Origin: Vespa crabro
Taxonomy: Eukaryota; Arthropoda; Insecta; Hymenoptera; Vespidae
Direction of reading: 5' to 3'
Assembly (NCBI RefSeq): GCF_910589235.1
Contig: NC_060955.1
Coordinates: 17,991,758-18,055,757, forward strand
DNA length: 64,000 nt
In this document: positions 46,601 to 62,042 of the stretch, one piece after another
Layout: each line of letters begins with the position of its first letter
Position numbering within the stretch: position 1 is the stretch's first letter
Program-made: the position numbers and the translations under genes
Notes under the pieces: model-generated
What the model was told of the DNA's origin: nothing
The model's input: only the letters and a program-made list of their open reading frames with translations
Databases searched by the model: none

Positions 46601-49600
46601 TGTGTGTTCAATTGGAATCTCATGCCCCATCTTGCCGATCGATAGATAAGTTATCGTTCGATATAATCGAGCATCGAACTTTTACTTTAGTTCGATCTCG
46701 TATATAATTTAAAGGACGTATGAAGAATGAAGAATGTACATACATGCTTAAAAATCTCTGAATATTAATCAATATATTTAAAATGAAAATATGGAGAATC
46801 GTATAAAAAATAATAATATTTTGCTCATTTTACTTTTTGGTTATTCAAATTTATTCATTGCCTCTTTCATATTGGCATCAATAATGAACGACAGCTTGCC
46901 TTTATTTCGAATGAAAAATCTGTGGTAGAGAGTGACTTACCGTCAGCACATTCAACGAATACCGTCTCGAAATTTCTATGTCAGGTACAATCTTAATGGC
47001 TAATAACGAGCTTCGAAACGATCGTTGAAATGCAATTTCGCGATAGTTTCTAAGCACGTAAGTGCACTCCGGTATACACTTCGGTAAGTTCGAAACAGTC
47101 ATTTAATGGTTGAGAGCGAAGATCGGTGAAACGAATAACATCTGCCAAGGTATAAAAGCCGTGACACGATTGTAAGAGTCGAAAGAAACAGCTGGCCCAC
47201 AAAAGAATTCTTTCTGACCGCTCATCGATGGCGAATGATCGCTTTCGATCGAACGCTGATTCATGCGGTCCGAATTTCGGACGCTGCTCGTCGCATGCCG
47301 AGTCGATGATGTGTTAAATCGTCGATCGCGCTTCTTTTTAATTTTTCCAATTGTAAGAAGATTGATTTCGATGAAGACAGAATGGTGAGCATCGAATAAT
47401 ATCGATAAAGAGAACGAGATAATCAAAAACGTGAGATAAGCTATACATTTGCGATTAATTAAAATATTAAAAAGTAATTCAAACCAAAGGATCGATTCAT
47501 CTGGCTATTATAATACATCGATGTGTTTATTAATCGTCACTAAATAAATCATTTTTAAAGGAACGAACGATATACCTAAGTGAAAAAATAAGAGATGTCA
47601 TAAGATAAAATAATTTGTTTTCTTAATTGCGATGCAACGATAATCTAGATCTGTTATAATGATTTGATGAGAATAGATATATGAATACAAGCGATTCATT
47701 CTTATCGCCCTTTGGTTGAAAGCAAAGCTACACATCCTTCGTTACGGTCATGGCAACATTACCAACGCTACGTTTACCGTGTCGAGAATTACTGGTCCCC
47801 AGCTACGATTAAATAGATCTTGTGTTCTCCAGTGCTGGAACAAAGCAACGCGTGCGCATATCTAGTATGACCAGAATGCAAGGAAGTCGTGTGCTGTAAA
47901 ACACGTTGCGTCGTAAGCAGCGATGGCAGTAGCACCTTTGTCGTGGAAGCACCTTGAGTACAAAGAAACGACAATATCTATTCTCTCTCGGAGCAGTATC
48001 GTACGAGCACGTATTACCGTTAACCATAAACATTTGACATTTTCTACGAACATACACTTCGTCGAGAAAAGTGAATTACACTGTTGTTAGGCGCACGCGC
48101 GGGTGGAGCACATCCTTGGATCCAACTTACGTCTACGAGAACACGATGATGGCATTATAAACTTCTACTTATGGTAGATATAATGATTACCCTGTGATAT
48201 TCATAGAGACGATATATATTCATGAAGAAAATAGGAATATAAAAATATCATTTTGACCAAGGAAATGAACCCTTATTCCTATTCACGTTATTCATTGCCC
48301 ATCGATTAACCTTTAAAATCTTTCAAATTATCAATAAGTTTCTATCTTATACATATAAAATTGCATTTTTTTAGCATTACGACTTCCGAAGCAATGTAAT
48401 AGGCTCAAACGACTTTATAACTGTCAACGGGACGTATTAAATTAACCTTTCGAACCGAACCTTATATCTATTAACGACATAAAGACTCGATAATATATCA
48501 CATGTCAACTATTATTCTGGAATTCTTATTACACAATTCAAGTAATTTATCTTATTTCCATTAACTTTCAAGGAGCAATTTGAATGTGATCAGGAATGGA
48601 GTCAATTGAAGTTGGTATGTATGTATTTAAAGTTAAACGAAGATAGCTTATAATGCGTCATGATAAAATCGATAAGTTTAAAAATGAGGTGGATACTAGC
48701 TATGACACTTATCGAAGGATATTAGTATAATAATTGGGAAAGAATCCCATTCATTGTAATTTTCCTTTTGTAAGTGCAGACATTGCATGGACGAACTTGC
48801 TGGCGCCGAGGTTGAAATAATTCAGCATATTACACGCATAGTTTACCGCGCGAAATGTTCCGCCATTTCTAACCACTTTGACTCTTCTTCTTCCTTTCTT
48901 AGTAATCGCGTGAGTACAAAACGTTTATCCTTTTGATAACAAGTTATCTATAATATTTATTAAATAATATAATGAAAAGCAAAGGTTTGCCTTGTAGCGA
49001 TTTAATATTTCTCGTTTATGTTATAAATACGTTCGAAATAGAGTTAAATATAGTTCCTTATGCTGCATTTTTGTATTCTCTCCCTTTCTCTTTCTCTCTC
49101 TCTTTCTTTCTTTCAATATCGTACTTTAGAAGCCCGCATGTGCACCTGATCCGAGTACTCACGCGATTGCAATGGCATACTGCTTTCAAACGAACGGGAT
49201 CTTAAAGTTGACGAAGAAAGGAGTTCGGTTTATCGTGCTAAGAATTTATTATGCCGCTGGCTGTGTGATACTTCGACTCTATGTCGGAAGTACCGAATAA
49301 TAAAAAATCAACTATTTGTTAATCACGAATACACTTCATGAACATTACAAGAATCTCAATAAACATATAGAGAAACAAGAAAACGCAATTTCATTATCTT
49401 TCCGTATGAATATGGCAACCCTCGTAAAAATGATAAATGTCTAAAAACCTGTCTCTGACGATGAAGTTTCAAACGAAAAAGAAAAGTCACGTTACACACT
49501 TTATCCAACGGAATCGTCATTACGTCGACAATTCTGTGATAACTTTTCTTCCTCCTTGATGATATTCCTTCTTGGTATCTCCGATCCTAAGAAAATCATT

Positions 49601-49994
49601 TTCCTATTCCAAGGCTATCACATTAAATGCAGTTATATGTATGTATGTACATTTCATATTTTAGATTTAATTGTAAGATATCAAGCTTTACACGGAAATG
49701 GAAAGACGATCGACGATTCAACGAAAATCAATGTTCGTTTTGGATAACCACATAGTAGAAAATCAATAGAATGCAAAAGGAATGCTTTATCGTTCGATAT
49801 TCGATACAGTCGAGACGGAATGGAAGAGAAACGTGGTTTTCCAATGAACAAACGATGGACAAGGAAGAGAAGATAAAAAGGAGAAGAGACTCATGGGACT
49901 GCGAATATCTCTCAAGAAACGAATTCTGTCTTATGACAAGAAAGAAGAAAGAAGAAAGAAGAAAAAAGAAAGAAGGAAGAAATAGTAGAGAGAA

Positions 49995-50031
<37 letters not shown>

Positions 50032-50871
50032 AATAAAAAGGGATGGGGAGAGAGGAATCGTAACCGCAATGAAACGAGCTTCGCGAAAGACAAGATCCCC
50101 GTGAGAAAGCGAACGAAGTATTCGGTATAATATCACGAGTGGGTTACCACTAGGCGTTATTATGTGCCGTGTAACGCCTTCTATATCCTTTATCCGCGAT
50201 CTAAATCTTAGTTACGAGCGGCGCAAGCGCACAGTTATGGTTTTGCGGTAATTATAATGACGCTGGTAACAACCGCGTTCCAAAAGCTTCTCTTCTTTGA
50301 CAATCGTATCACACGCGTTCCGGTTATCTTTTTTCTACGAAAACCGCACTTTGACATTTCGCTGTTTTATTACTGAAAAATGAAAAAAAAAAAAAAAAAC
50401 AAGAAAAAGTAATGATCTCTCTGTGTCATTTTTCAAGAAAGAAAAAATTTTTTGATTGATGGTAAATGACAAAAATGAAACAACTTATCATAAATTTGCA
50501 ATAAAATTATAGGATCATTTTTATTCCGGAGTACATTCAGAAAAGTAAAAAAAAGAAAAATACATAAAGAAAACATACGACTTAGAAAGCTCCACGCTTG
50601 TTAGAAGAAGATATTATTGAAAAAAAAAATGGTATAAAGTAAATAAGATAAGAAAATAAGAGCAAGACAAGAAAGACGAGTTGTCTTGTACTGCATTTTT
50701 TGTATTATCTTTCTTTTTCCTTTAGCGTTCATATCTTAGTAAGTTTGGCCGAACAGCAAGCGGCATTCTCTCCTCTGTATCCGTATCGAAGAATTAATAT
50801 ATGTTCCAAGAGAACGGTCGCTCGTCGTGACTTTCGAAAGAGTTCGCTTATGCACTCGATATCAAAAGAGA

Positions 50872-50874
<3 letters not shown>

Positions 50875-50921
<47 letters not shown>
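50875..50921. repeat. (CT)n microsatellite
   Basis: About 20 CT units with one or two interruptions. Confidence 0.9.
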
Positions 50922-50924
<3 letters not shown>

Positions 50925-51235
50925 TCTTTTTCTCCTTCACTCGCAATCTCTTTCCTCAACGATATCATACTTAATTCGGTTCTACCCACGAAAAAGAGTG
51001 TGTACTTTACCGAGCGTAACGATATGGCCAGAGAATACGGCTTGAAAAATGAACGCGCAGTAATGGCATCGGGCTAAGTACTCGGCACTGCGGCTACGAC
51101 TATCCGTCATAATCTGTATCTCTCGCGGTTACATTGATTCACACGTAAACGCTTACACATTGGCGGATGTGCGAAGGTCCGCGAGTGAAGATGTGACTTT
51201 TTCCTTTTTGCGTGCTCAACGTATACACCTACATA

Positions 51236-51237
<2 letters not shown>

Positions 51238-51303
<66 letters not shown>
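51238..51303. repeat. (TA)n microsatellite
   Basis: About 33 perfect TA units, the longest uninterrupted dinucleotide tract in the window. Confidence 0.95.
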
Positions 51304-51307
<4 letters not shown>

Positions 51308-54300
51308 ATATCTAGATACACGAAACATACACGCGGAAACATCACGATAGAAACTTGCCAAGGTAAAAGATAGTCCAAGTATTCTGCAAATTGTACGCGC
51401 GACACGATTCTTCTTGTCGGTGCGTTCCAATTATCTATACGACATAATGGTAGAGATGTCGCGAACGATTTATTTTTCGTGTTCGCGTACGTTCCACGTA
51501 CATACCTGGGAAAGTCCAAGATAATTAACTGCAAGTTAGTGATTTTATTGTTGCATCGAGACTCGGCTCGTTCTTTCTTGTCAAAGAGAAACATGAAATT
51601 GCGAACGTTTTTTCTCTCTCTTTTTTCTTTTATCTCTTTTTTCTTTTTTCTCTTTTTTCTCTTTTTTTTTTTTTATTTTTTTTTTTTTTTTGACGAAGCG
51701 TTTAAAGTGAAAATTATCGTTGCCATTCGATTATCACGTTTTTCCTATTTGTTTTTACAACGATTTCAGTATATTTTATTATATAAATATTTGCGCTTGT
51801 GTTTCCATATAATATTCATTATATATGAACTCCAATTCCATTTGTAATATATAGATAAACGTTGAATATTAAAAAGAATAATATTTTCTAAAAATGTACT
51901 ACAGAAATTCCTTTGTTGATTTGCCAATTTCCAAGGTAAAAAACGGTCGAGCCATTAATTTTACCGCATCCTTTAATACCATCCGACGAGGGATAACGAG
52001 ATATTCAGATAATTCCAGGCTCAAAGTATTAATCTATCACTCAGCGTTTCCCCTCTTTTCTTTGAAACAATATTTCTCATTTTATATTTTATCATGGTAT
52101 AAATATTCTTATTTTAGAGGAAAGAGAGACATCACGTTATTTCAACGATCGATTTAATACGAAAACAGAATGAACGCATATTCCAAAACCAGTTTCTGTT
52201 ATTCAACATTGCTGTATCAAAAGTTTAGTAATCCAGGAAATCGCACTTGCAATAACGCATATGTGGACGGATAGAGAAATAATTGGTAACAGATTCGTGG
52301 TTGTTGCATCATGAAGCATCACGAAATTATTATGCGCATGGCTTGGGTCCAATTAGTCGAACTACATCGTTGTTTACATTTCTATATCTTTGGTCTTTTC
52401 CCGCATCTAACGATATGAAAATGAAAGATGCAGATATTACACTCTAATAATTCGATAGTACAGTTAGATTTTAATTACTTATATATGTAACAGGAAATGT
52501 TTATTTTCCATTTCCAATTTATAAATATTTCATTATATTAAAGTTTGCCGTAAAAGATTTTATATATCTAATAGAATAAGTTTCGAGCGAAATTAATTAA
52601 AAGTGTATTACGAAAAATACCTACTTGTATTTTTTATATAAATATCGAGTCAGGATTACCGCATTAAAATTAATAATATCTAAAAGTCCGGGCAATGTTC
52701 GCTCAGTAAAGGAGGATGAGAGCATAAAAAATCTTTTCTGTAGCTATTAGGCTTTTCCGGGCTGTTCATGTAACTGACATTACTTGTGTCTGCTTTCTTC
52801 GTAGCTAAGTTCCATATATTTCCAAATTACTACGTCTCTTGACTCGGAAAAAGGCAACGTACAGCATTTCATACTTGTTCTTCTTTCAATGGTTATTAAA
52901 ATTGAAATATTGACATATTTTTCTTCTAACTAAATAAATTTTAATAAAAATTAACAGTCATATAAAATTCGACAAATATCACCACTTCAATTTTAATGTG
53001 TAAATGATAAAATTATTTATATTCTATCTGGTTGTACATTTGAATTTTTTCAAAGTCGTGATTTACTTAAATTGCTTTGTCACGATGAAAAACAATAGAT
53101 TTGTTACAATTCATCAAGAAACATAGATTCGTGAAATTTGTTGTTTTATGCCAACTATTGTTGTAAAATAATAAAATATATTAACATTGTTCAACACCTT
53201 TTGCTTAAACCATTCAGCGACAGGTATGGACAAAATATGAACTACAAGCGCAATAGGGGAACGCTATCCTAACCATGCGCCTATTGTATCGGCGTATAAG
53301 CTTATGTAGATTATAGCTTCCTCACTCGTAACCTAACAATCGGGTTAGTGTGGGTTAGAGTAGATAGTGTTAGTATGCTGCGATAATCACACTTTTCACG
53401 ACAGTAGTTTATTAAACTTTGCGAAAAGTGAATTTCCATCAATTTTATAATAAATGATTTTGCAATTTTATTTAATAACAAAGTTTACGTTGATCAAGGG
53501 ATATAAATATTATAGGTTTATAGAACTATAAATTGTTCTCAAATAAAAAGTTTACGTTAAATTATAAATAATTCACAATAAAAAATTACTAATCACAGAA
53601 TAAAGAATATGGAACATGAATCACGAATCACGGATCATTCAATTAATAAAAAATACATGATTTTATAATTATTTACTGTGAGAATCGCTTTTTAACGTTC
53701 ACATTTATAACTTTGCCGCTAAGAAATTAAAGAAGTGAAATTCAGAAAATATCATACCGCGCATTGTGAAGTTCGCAGAGCTACACTTTCATTTTACGCT
53801 ACGTGTAAAATGAAAAAAATCATTCATATTTTATATGGTTATGCAATTCCCCGAATGAATTTTCCTAAAGTTCAGATCTAGCTAAATTATTTTCTCGTAT
53901 CCGAAAATGGTAGATTCATCCAATTTCAGCAAAATTCTTTGCTATATTTTTAAGATAAAATTGACAAATATACAAATACATGTAATACAAAACAACAAAC
54001 TCGTTTAACAGTATAGGATAATATCAACTGTATACGATCGATATTATTTAATCGGTTGGACGTGATCGAAAACCGAACGAACGATGAGATTATTCTTTGA
54101 AAATGAGAAATAATGTTCTCTTCTTGAACGAGAGTATCGACCGAATATAACTGCATAGTACATACGAAGTTACATATATACCTACTAAAGGCACAGATCA
54201 TCTTTTGTCGACCAGGAATGAAATGTAAACTACAGTAGAACTTCGATTATTCGACCAACCCAGAGAGCGTGCTTTTCGAGTGGATTTTCTCGTTTAATGG

Positions 54301-55874
54301 AAAAACACTTTCTCAAGTTTAATACTAAATTTAATTTCTTCATCGAGATACGCTCCCTAACGTCTATATTAACTTTAATAATAATTCATCCCTTCCTTCC
54401 TGTTCTCTTGCATTTTCAGGATTATCCACGTGCATACATATGTACTTAACCAGCTTGTTTCGTAAAGCGCACGGTGGGTATAATCAACGGGAGAATATTT
54501 AATAGAATTAATTGGCACGATACTGAATCCACGATTAAATTGATGGTAATTAATGCGATAGATCGATAATTAATTGAAATATCGATAGATAAAGAGCACT
54601 GATAAAATAATCTCGGTTATGCAACTTAACTGTAAACAACGATTCGTTTAATGGAACCTGATACGCGTACGGATCTCCTATTCTTGTCATAGAAAAGAAC
54701 CAAATATTTTAATTTCTTCCGTTCTAGTATTTGAACTGGCAAAAGTGTATTTGACGTAAGCGACTATTTGCCAAGCTTTCCACGTCGGTCATGCATATTT
54801 AGATTCGTGACAATTTGCCCAACAATTCAGATGGATAGCCGGTTCGAACGCGAAAGATAATGGAGCAGTGGAAGATAATGGACGACAATTGCAGTGCAGC
54901 GGTGCCTCATGACGATCGAGTCACGGCTGGAACTACAATGATTCGGTTATTTTTGTTAACGGAGCGCATGGCGTATTTGCCGAGAATTTCACGTCGCTCT
55001 CTCTTTCTTCCTTCGTATTTTTTTCTGTTCTCTTTTGTTACCTGTCGCTATGGAGATAATTCATTTACGTTATTTCTCTTTTTAATCTTTTTCCAAAACG
55101 ATACGTTGCGGTATAAAATAGCGATGATACAGTTCGACTAGAAAATATGATTTAAATCCAACGAAATATTTTTTAATATTTACAAGAAAATTAAAATTAT
55201 TAGAATTCACTTACATGCTCGCGCGCTTAGCTTCACGATGCGATAGCACTGAAAGTAATTGTCTAATGCGAGAGGTTTTATTAGTGGTTAATTAACTTCA
55301 TTTACTCTGCATCAATATTGATAAAGAACTTGACTTTGAGTACACAGGAAAAAATTATTTTCGACCGTCCTAGAAATAGAAAATGTAATACGGGTGTTAA
55401 ACGTTTTCTCTTTCTCTATATTAAATGTCAAAACGTTCATGACTCGACTTCATGAAAATATTTATGTCCTTAAAATATTAACTCCTCTGCAGAGAACTTC
55501 AAAAACGAGTCTTTATATCGAATTAACGTCCTCCCTAAACCTCCTAGTATCTTATGATACTCTTCGATGTCTGAAGATTTATTTATCATCGCAAAAATTC
55601 TTCTAGGATATACGAGCCATATTACACACACAAATTACGCAAGAGATAGTATATATGTACTTTTGCAGGAAGACGCGGAAGAAATATGAGACTCTTATCT
55701 TCTATCATGTACTTAGCTTCTTCTCTCCGCTAAATGCCATACATCGTTTAAAACCCAAAGGGAGGATTAAATAAGCAAAAGAAGAACATCTTCTATCTGC
55801 GTTAGGCTATATACGAAATATTTGAGAATATTACGAAATATTACGAAGCATATTATAAAATATTTCAATCTCTC

Positions 55875-55877
<3 letters not shown>

Positions 55878-55921
<44 letters not shown>
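55878..55921. repeat. (CT)n microsatellite
   Basis: About 21 CT units followed by TATC repeats. Confidence 0.9.
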
Positions 55922-55924
<3 letters not shown>

Positions 55925-56048
55925 ATCTATCTATTTCTCTTTCATATGCCGTTGGTAAAATTTCTTCGACTATTATAACATATCGACTTCGGAATATAAT
56001 AGGACATAAATAATAATAAGCTTCCAGTATTGTTTATACATTTATAAA

Positions 56049-56074
56049 ATAATAATAATAATAATAATAATAAT
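56049..56074. repeat. (AAT)n microsatellite
   Basis: Eight to nine AAT units, the only sizeable trinucleotide tract of this kind in the desert. Confidence 0.9.
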
Positions 56075-56389
56075 GATAGTAGATATCGATGTCACAACTG
56101 TGGAGAATAATATAACGTTTGGAAAGGATGTAAGTGCATTACTATTGGATGTACGTTATATATGCAACAGCAAACGCGCATCATCGAGCCGAAAGTATTG
56201 CCATAAATTTTGTTATAAGCTTATAATTTAGCTCTAAGAGAATTTAGGCAGTGAGAACGAGCAAGTGAGCGTGCAAGAGAGAAACTGGTGAAGAGAATAG
56301 GCATTACTACTATAGCGCTCGAGCAAATCGAATTTGCATAAGGTATCTGCAGATCGTTGGTTCTCTCCGATACAGGGCTCGTATACCTC

Positions 56390-56433
<44 letters not shown>

Positions 56434-58125
56434 CCTCTTTTACTACATCCGCTTAACTCTACCTCGAAATAGGTCGTCCTTACCAAATATGTACAAACAG
56501 CTCGTTATTATACGTACTCGCACTTTGCTGTATTCTCTTTTCTCTTCTCCATCTTCTTCTTTTTCTTCTTCTTTTTCTTGCCTTTGCAGTCGGTGCAAAT
56601 ACTCTGAGGAAATATAAGGATGCTAAGGCCACGCAAAGACGTATGAGCTACGAGATCGCAGGTCTATACGCACGATCTTTTGTCCGTAAGGTTGCTTGAA
56701 CATTAGACACTAGGGTCACGCTAAATCGCTTGAACGTGTACAAGTGTAAATAGAGAAATAATTGATGTTGTTATAAGACCGGCTTGCAAAATTGAAAATA
56801 GATTTGTCGTTTCGTAAACACAAATGTATTCAGTTCGATCATTTCTCTGGGTCATTTGTATCGTTAATAATTGAGAAACAAATCAAAGCGCGGTATCGCA
56901 CGTACATAGGAAAAAAGAACAAAAAATTTATAAGGAAAATTACGCATAATGTTTTTTTCATTTTTTAAAAGACAAGCATAGATCGTTGTCACGTGTCGAC
57001 GTAGTTTTGAGATAGAAAATATCAATATCGAATTACGAAATTGCTTTATCAAGTGGGAAAGTATATTGGCCATAAAATGGTACGAGTCGAAATGTTTGGA
57101 ATGTTAAGTACTTTTATTACAAGCTCTAAATCTTCTAAGATTTCCATCCTCGAATTAAAAGCAGTTGCGGCTGGATGCGATTATATTATACTATATTTAA
57201 CAACGTGTACTAGCATTCTTCATTCCTTTTCATCATGATCAAGTAATTGCTAACTTTTAATTTCTTCTATTCGGACACCTATAATTTTATGTAAAATTAT
57301 TAAACGTGCTTTTGATTTTATATCATCTATATCAAGGGAGCTATAAATTTTTGTGACAAAATATAAAACAGAGTACAAAGGAAAGATATGATGCAACGGT
57401 TACTGGGTGTTCGCCAGTACAGCTCGCACATTCCTTGTTTTAATTAACACTTTCTCGTAGCAATATATATTTTTCGAACTATCATAGTGTCAGAGACAAG
57501 CAGCAATTGGCGTTATACGTCCAACCAGGAGAATGGATGAAATAGGTAAGAGTTAATGCGAACATGACCCGAACGTGCCATGATAATAGATACGCGTCTC
57601 TAAAAGAACCACACGAATGAGATACAACATAGACTATGCTGTAGTCGAGCTTAGAAATGCGTAAGCCTCACGGGACATACGGTTGAAAGAAAGAGCAAAA
57701 GAAAGTACAGATCTATCCGTAGCTAACGGCAGTTGGCCTCTGGACGCCTATTAGAACCAATTATCTATTGCGCTGTAATACGGGGAAAACACTGCCGTGT
57801 CTTTACCCGTAATGCCTCCCACCTCGCTTCGTTTTATCAAACTATTTAAGCTCAGTAGGTAACGGGTAACATTACAAGAAATAATTCTTTCCTGTCTTTA
57901 TAAAAGTAATACCAAGATTAATTACATTTTTATCGATTTTAAAATAGGTAAATGTAAAACTAGATTTAATGGAATCTAGACGAAAAATTATTTATTAAGA
58001 GATTAAAAATATTTTCAACCAATTAGAGTAATTATTTCAATCCCTATTTCGAAAGGGTCCCAATTCACTTAGACATTACAAACAAATAATTCTATTATAA
58101 TAGACATGTACTTTTTCTGGAATCA

Positions 58126-58311
58126 CTAATCAATTTCGCTTGCCACTTGTTCTACCGTAAGTCCAATATGTGAAGGTCGAAGTGAAACATTTCTAATTGG
58201 AAGTCCCTGATCCTTGATTACTTCTATGACCTCGTGCTACCCGCCAAGTGCAGATACAATATTGCCGGCCTTAATGAAGTTTACGAGACTGATGTCATTA
58301 TGAATGAGGCC
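58126..58311 (-). pseudogene. Coding-like fossil with internal stop
   Basis: Family not recognised. On the minus strand 62 codons read like protein: GLIHNDISLVNFIKAGNIVS continuing ALGG, an in-frame TAG at 58237-58239, then HEVIEVIKDQGLPIRNVSLR continuing PSHIGLTVEQVASEID and a stop. Base composition is far more balanced than the surroundings, and both sides of the TAG keep the same frame. There is no start and no splice signal at the edges that I can defend. The likeliest explanation is a fragment of a retrocopy; an alternative is a real exon interrupted by a sequencing error or recoded stop. Confidence 0.45.
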
Positions 58312-59797
58312 ACTACATCTCACAGATTCTTATTATTCTTAATCACGAGCAAAAGGATTTTTTTTGCCATATAAAAACAATAAAAAAGATAACGGAGAAT
58401 TCTTCAATATCAACGAATGAACTTAAATATACTATTCGAATCCATCATAAGAAATTCGTTCGAAAATATCTAAATCAAAGTTTTTATTTACTTTTTCGAA
58501 CATCTTGATCTTGAACTTGAACGTTCATCTTATTAACATTTTATAAAATGATCTTTCTGAATCATGCCATTATACATTTGTACATCGTTTATTTATCAGT
58601 TTAAAAAGATGCCAGTTTGAAACTTCTCAAAGTTCCCAGACGCGTTTACGATCTTTCGAAGAACGTTTCGAAGATAAACTCACTTATAGCACTTTACGGA
58701 CATATGTGATATTTTCTTCGCTGTCGATCCAGTCACTGACATCGTCGTCGTTGTCATCGTTGGGTCTGTTCCTCGAAGGTGAGAACGTCGTTTAGAGAAA
58801 GGCGCGGCACCAAGTAATATTTATTTGACCTCCCGCACGCATTTGCATGTTATTATGTCATACAAGGTTTCATTATCGGAAGAACATCGATCACACCTAC
58901 TCTTTCTCTCTCCTTCTCTTGCATCTTTGAATTCATCCATTCCGTTTAGAGATACTGGGAAATTAGTTTCAACCGGTGAATATTAATATCGAATATGTAA
59001 TTTGCGATAGACTCTATTCTATAAATCTCATCGAACTTCAATTGGAATAATCTTGGTTCTGCATACACGTTACATCCTGACTAATGAATTGATAACATCA
59101 TCTATTCGCTCTCGTATGCTTTTCCAAATGTGTCGTATCTTTGTTAACGTACACGTGTGTCTCTCAATTGTCTATAGTACTTTCTCCTAAGGATCATATA
59201 TTACTATTAGAAATATCTGCTCTTGGGAACTTGTTAGATACTCTCTAAGAAAACGCATAGATAAATAAATAATCGGGCAATAAATAAATAGTGAAAGTAG
59301 ATGCCTAGGTGTGACGAGCCAAGGGTTGTCTAGAGTCTAGCCATGAAATATCCATTGATATATCCCTTTAGTCTACACGTTCACTAAAACAAAGAAGCAT
59401 ACATGAAATTGTTTGAACATTCCAGCGAACTATCTTCACAAGTCCACGACCAATAAGGATATTGTTTTCCCTTTCTCGACATTTTGTACTTAAATTTCTC
59501 CCTTTCCATTTCTCTTTCCTAATTTATTAATACCTTCGTGGATAGTTCGAGAGAAATCTACGGTCAGTCACATCAAAACATTCGCACTCACCAGTAAAAC
59601 AGCTGAGTTTTATCAATATCACTGGCTATGCCTTGATCGAAGGTATCCAGCATAATCTAAAACGCAACAACACAACTGACTACACGTTATCTTATAAGAG
59701 TATCAACAATTGTATCTTATTTTAATAAATATACTATAATAATTTCAATTCGAGCAATATTTATTATCGCGCATCTACCTCACAAGCTTCTTCAAAA

Positions 59798-59857
59798 GGG
59801 ATCTTCTTCACGGGATCCTTCTTCATGGGATCCTTCTTCATGGGATCCTTCTCCCAT
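59798..59857 (+). repeat. 15-bp minisatellite
   Basis: About four units of GGGATCCTTCTTCAT; the middle two are identical and the outer ones vary by a few bases. Confidence 0.9.
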
Positions 59858-60075
59858 TAATTTGCGAGAACGCGGCGAGCGGTATTTTGTTGACAGGCTT
59901 CAGAGATATTCTAGCATAGTATCAGCGCCCTTATTCATCGCGACCAGTGGGTTTATAACTCTGATGATTAGGAAGAGACAGGGGAAGATTCTTCGTGCAA
60001 ATCGACTATCATCGCTCGTTCGGTCGAGACGCGTATCTCGAAACGCTCTCGTAATTACGCTCCTCACAACACAAC

Positions 60076-60110
<35 letters not shown>

Positions 60111-62000
60111 CATTTCTGACTCTCGATAGATACTTTATAAAAATCATTAATAAGAAATTATTTATTGCGAATTGTGCGACAGTCATTAATATTATAATGA
60201 AAAAGTAGAGAAAAGATTTCATTAAAAAATCTAAAAAATGATTTGTAACAAATTATTTATAACGAATTACATATAGTAAATTTTTGAATAACTATTAATA
60301 ATGTAATAAAAGAATGGACAATAGTTTGTCCTGAAAAATCTGAAAAATTATTTATGAAAGAATGTGAGTTTCTTTTTATTTTGTTGCTGTTTCAAAATAT
60401 TCTAAAATGTCTTAAATTTACAAATATTTTTTTAGTTTTTATTAAAATTTTAATTTAAACAACAAAAGTTAATTTCTTCTTTCGTCGTGAAAATATAGCA
60501 ATGTTTTGTATTATGTAAATGCAGTTAACGGGTTAAAGAGACATTGACCTACATACATTCTTGAAATTTATGCAAGTCCATATTTTAAGCTAGCGACGTA
60601 AACGATTTTTTTGCTGTTACTGTATTACAAACAGGTATACTGGAATAATGAAAGACAAAATTTGGAAAGAGATATTTTTGTAATTATAATTCGTAGAGAT
60701 TTTAAATAAATATTATTTTAAAGGGAAAAATATTCTTTTTTTATTTTTATCTACGTACTTCAATACTATCAATAAAATATGATCGATTCATGGATATTTT
60801 GTAGATAAATATCTCCTGTAATCTTTCAGTCCAAAGTAATTTTTTATAAAATGATTAAAGATAATTATAAAATAATTTCCAGATGAAATAAAGTTGTAAA
60901 CGTATAAACATACATATAATAATGAGGACGATGAAACGAAAGAATCATTTTTGCTTAATAATTGATCAAGATATTCATGTAATATCTATTTTCGATTCCT
61001 AAAATGTTTTTCTCTTTTGTATGTCAAACGTATCAGCGATGAGTGTATATGCCATACACGATGAACAGTCCAAACGTGAGGTTTCGAAAAGGTCACGGTA
61101 AACAGATAGACATGTGCAGACATTCAATTTCAGATAAACCACTTTGTACTTTATTTCATGCTTCCAGAGAGATAAAAGTGGTCTCCCGTCGTTCTTGAAG
61201 TTGGACACGTTGTAAAATCAATGCGCCCGCGAAAAATAAAGAAAGAAAATGAAAAAGAAAAAGCATTAGCCAGTATGCTGGTCATAAATGGATGTCTTAT
61301 GAAATTATTATTATATTATTATACGCTAAAATAATAAGCAATAATCGTTCGATTATATGGTGAAATCCATGGCCGCAAACGTTAATTGATATAAGTGTTC
61401 AATTAACTACAATTGTATAAATCGTATCCACATATTTGAATAATAAACCCCTAACCTATTGATATGGTATGAATATTTATAAAAATAAAAAATTAAATAT
61501 CGATATTGCTATTTTAAATGTTTCAAATGACGTCAAGATTAATTCATTCATTAAATTATAATCAATATAAATTTATGATCATTATCATAAATATTTCTAT
61601 CATTAAAATTATATCGAGAATCGTACGTTTCTCGACATAACTCTGACTCATCTTATGACTTTCGACGGAATAAATTTATCTATCCTAATCAATGATTCAT
61701 CGATTCGCGATACTTTTGTCTGTGTCAACTACGTTAAACCTACCTTGGTAACAAGCGTTTACATAGTACTGGTGAAATATTGGTATTGCTCGATGAGATC
61801 ACGCGTCACTGTACGGATAGGACGTGTAGAAAGTACGACAACGATCGCTCACCCTACTTGGTATTGATTTACACTCGACTCGCGACCGTAAATGGGTTTT
61901 CTCGCGTTACATGTTGATGCGTTGGATATTACGATCCTCCCCGCATACGTTTCACCACGAAGTATCTATTCGACTAGTATAACGGTCTATCATGAGACTT

Positions 62001-62002
<2 letters not shown>

Positions 62003-62040
<38 letters not shown>
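62003..62040. repeat. (TA)n microsatellite
   Basis: About 19 TA units in noncoding sequence. Confidence 0.95.

Positions 62041-62042
<2 letters not shown>

Larger units (their letters stand above)
43900..58100. other. Non-genic stretch
   Basis: About 14 kb with no recognisable gene. It contains (CT)n at 50875-50921, 55878-55921 and 56395-56422, a long (TA)n at 51238-51303, (AAT)n at 56049-56074 and T-rich runs near 51610-51690. The longer frames here run through these repeats or have no coding features. Confidence 0.5.

Noticed and set aside
49728..50136. Overlapping frames of about 120 residues on both strands
   Set aside because: They are driven by purine-rich GA/AAG repeats; charge-biased low-complexity translations on both strands argue against coding.
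51107..51594. Minus-strand frames of 107 and 121 residues
   Set aside because: A central run of alternating Tyr-Ile reflects the (TA)n tract, and the flanks have no recognisable features.
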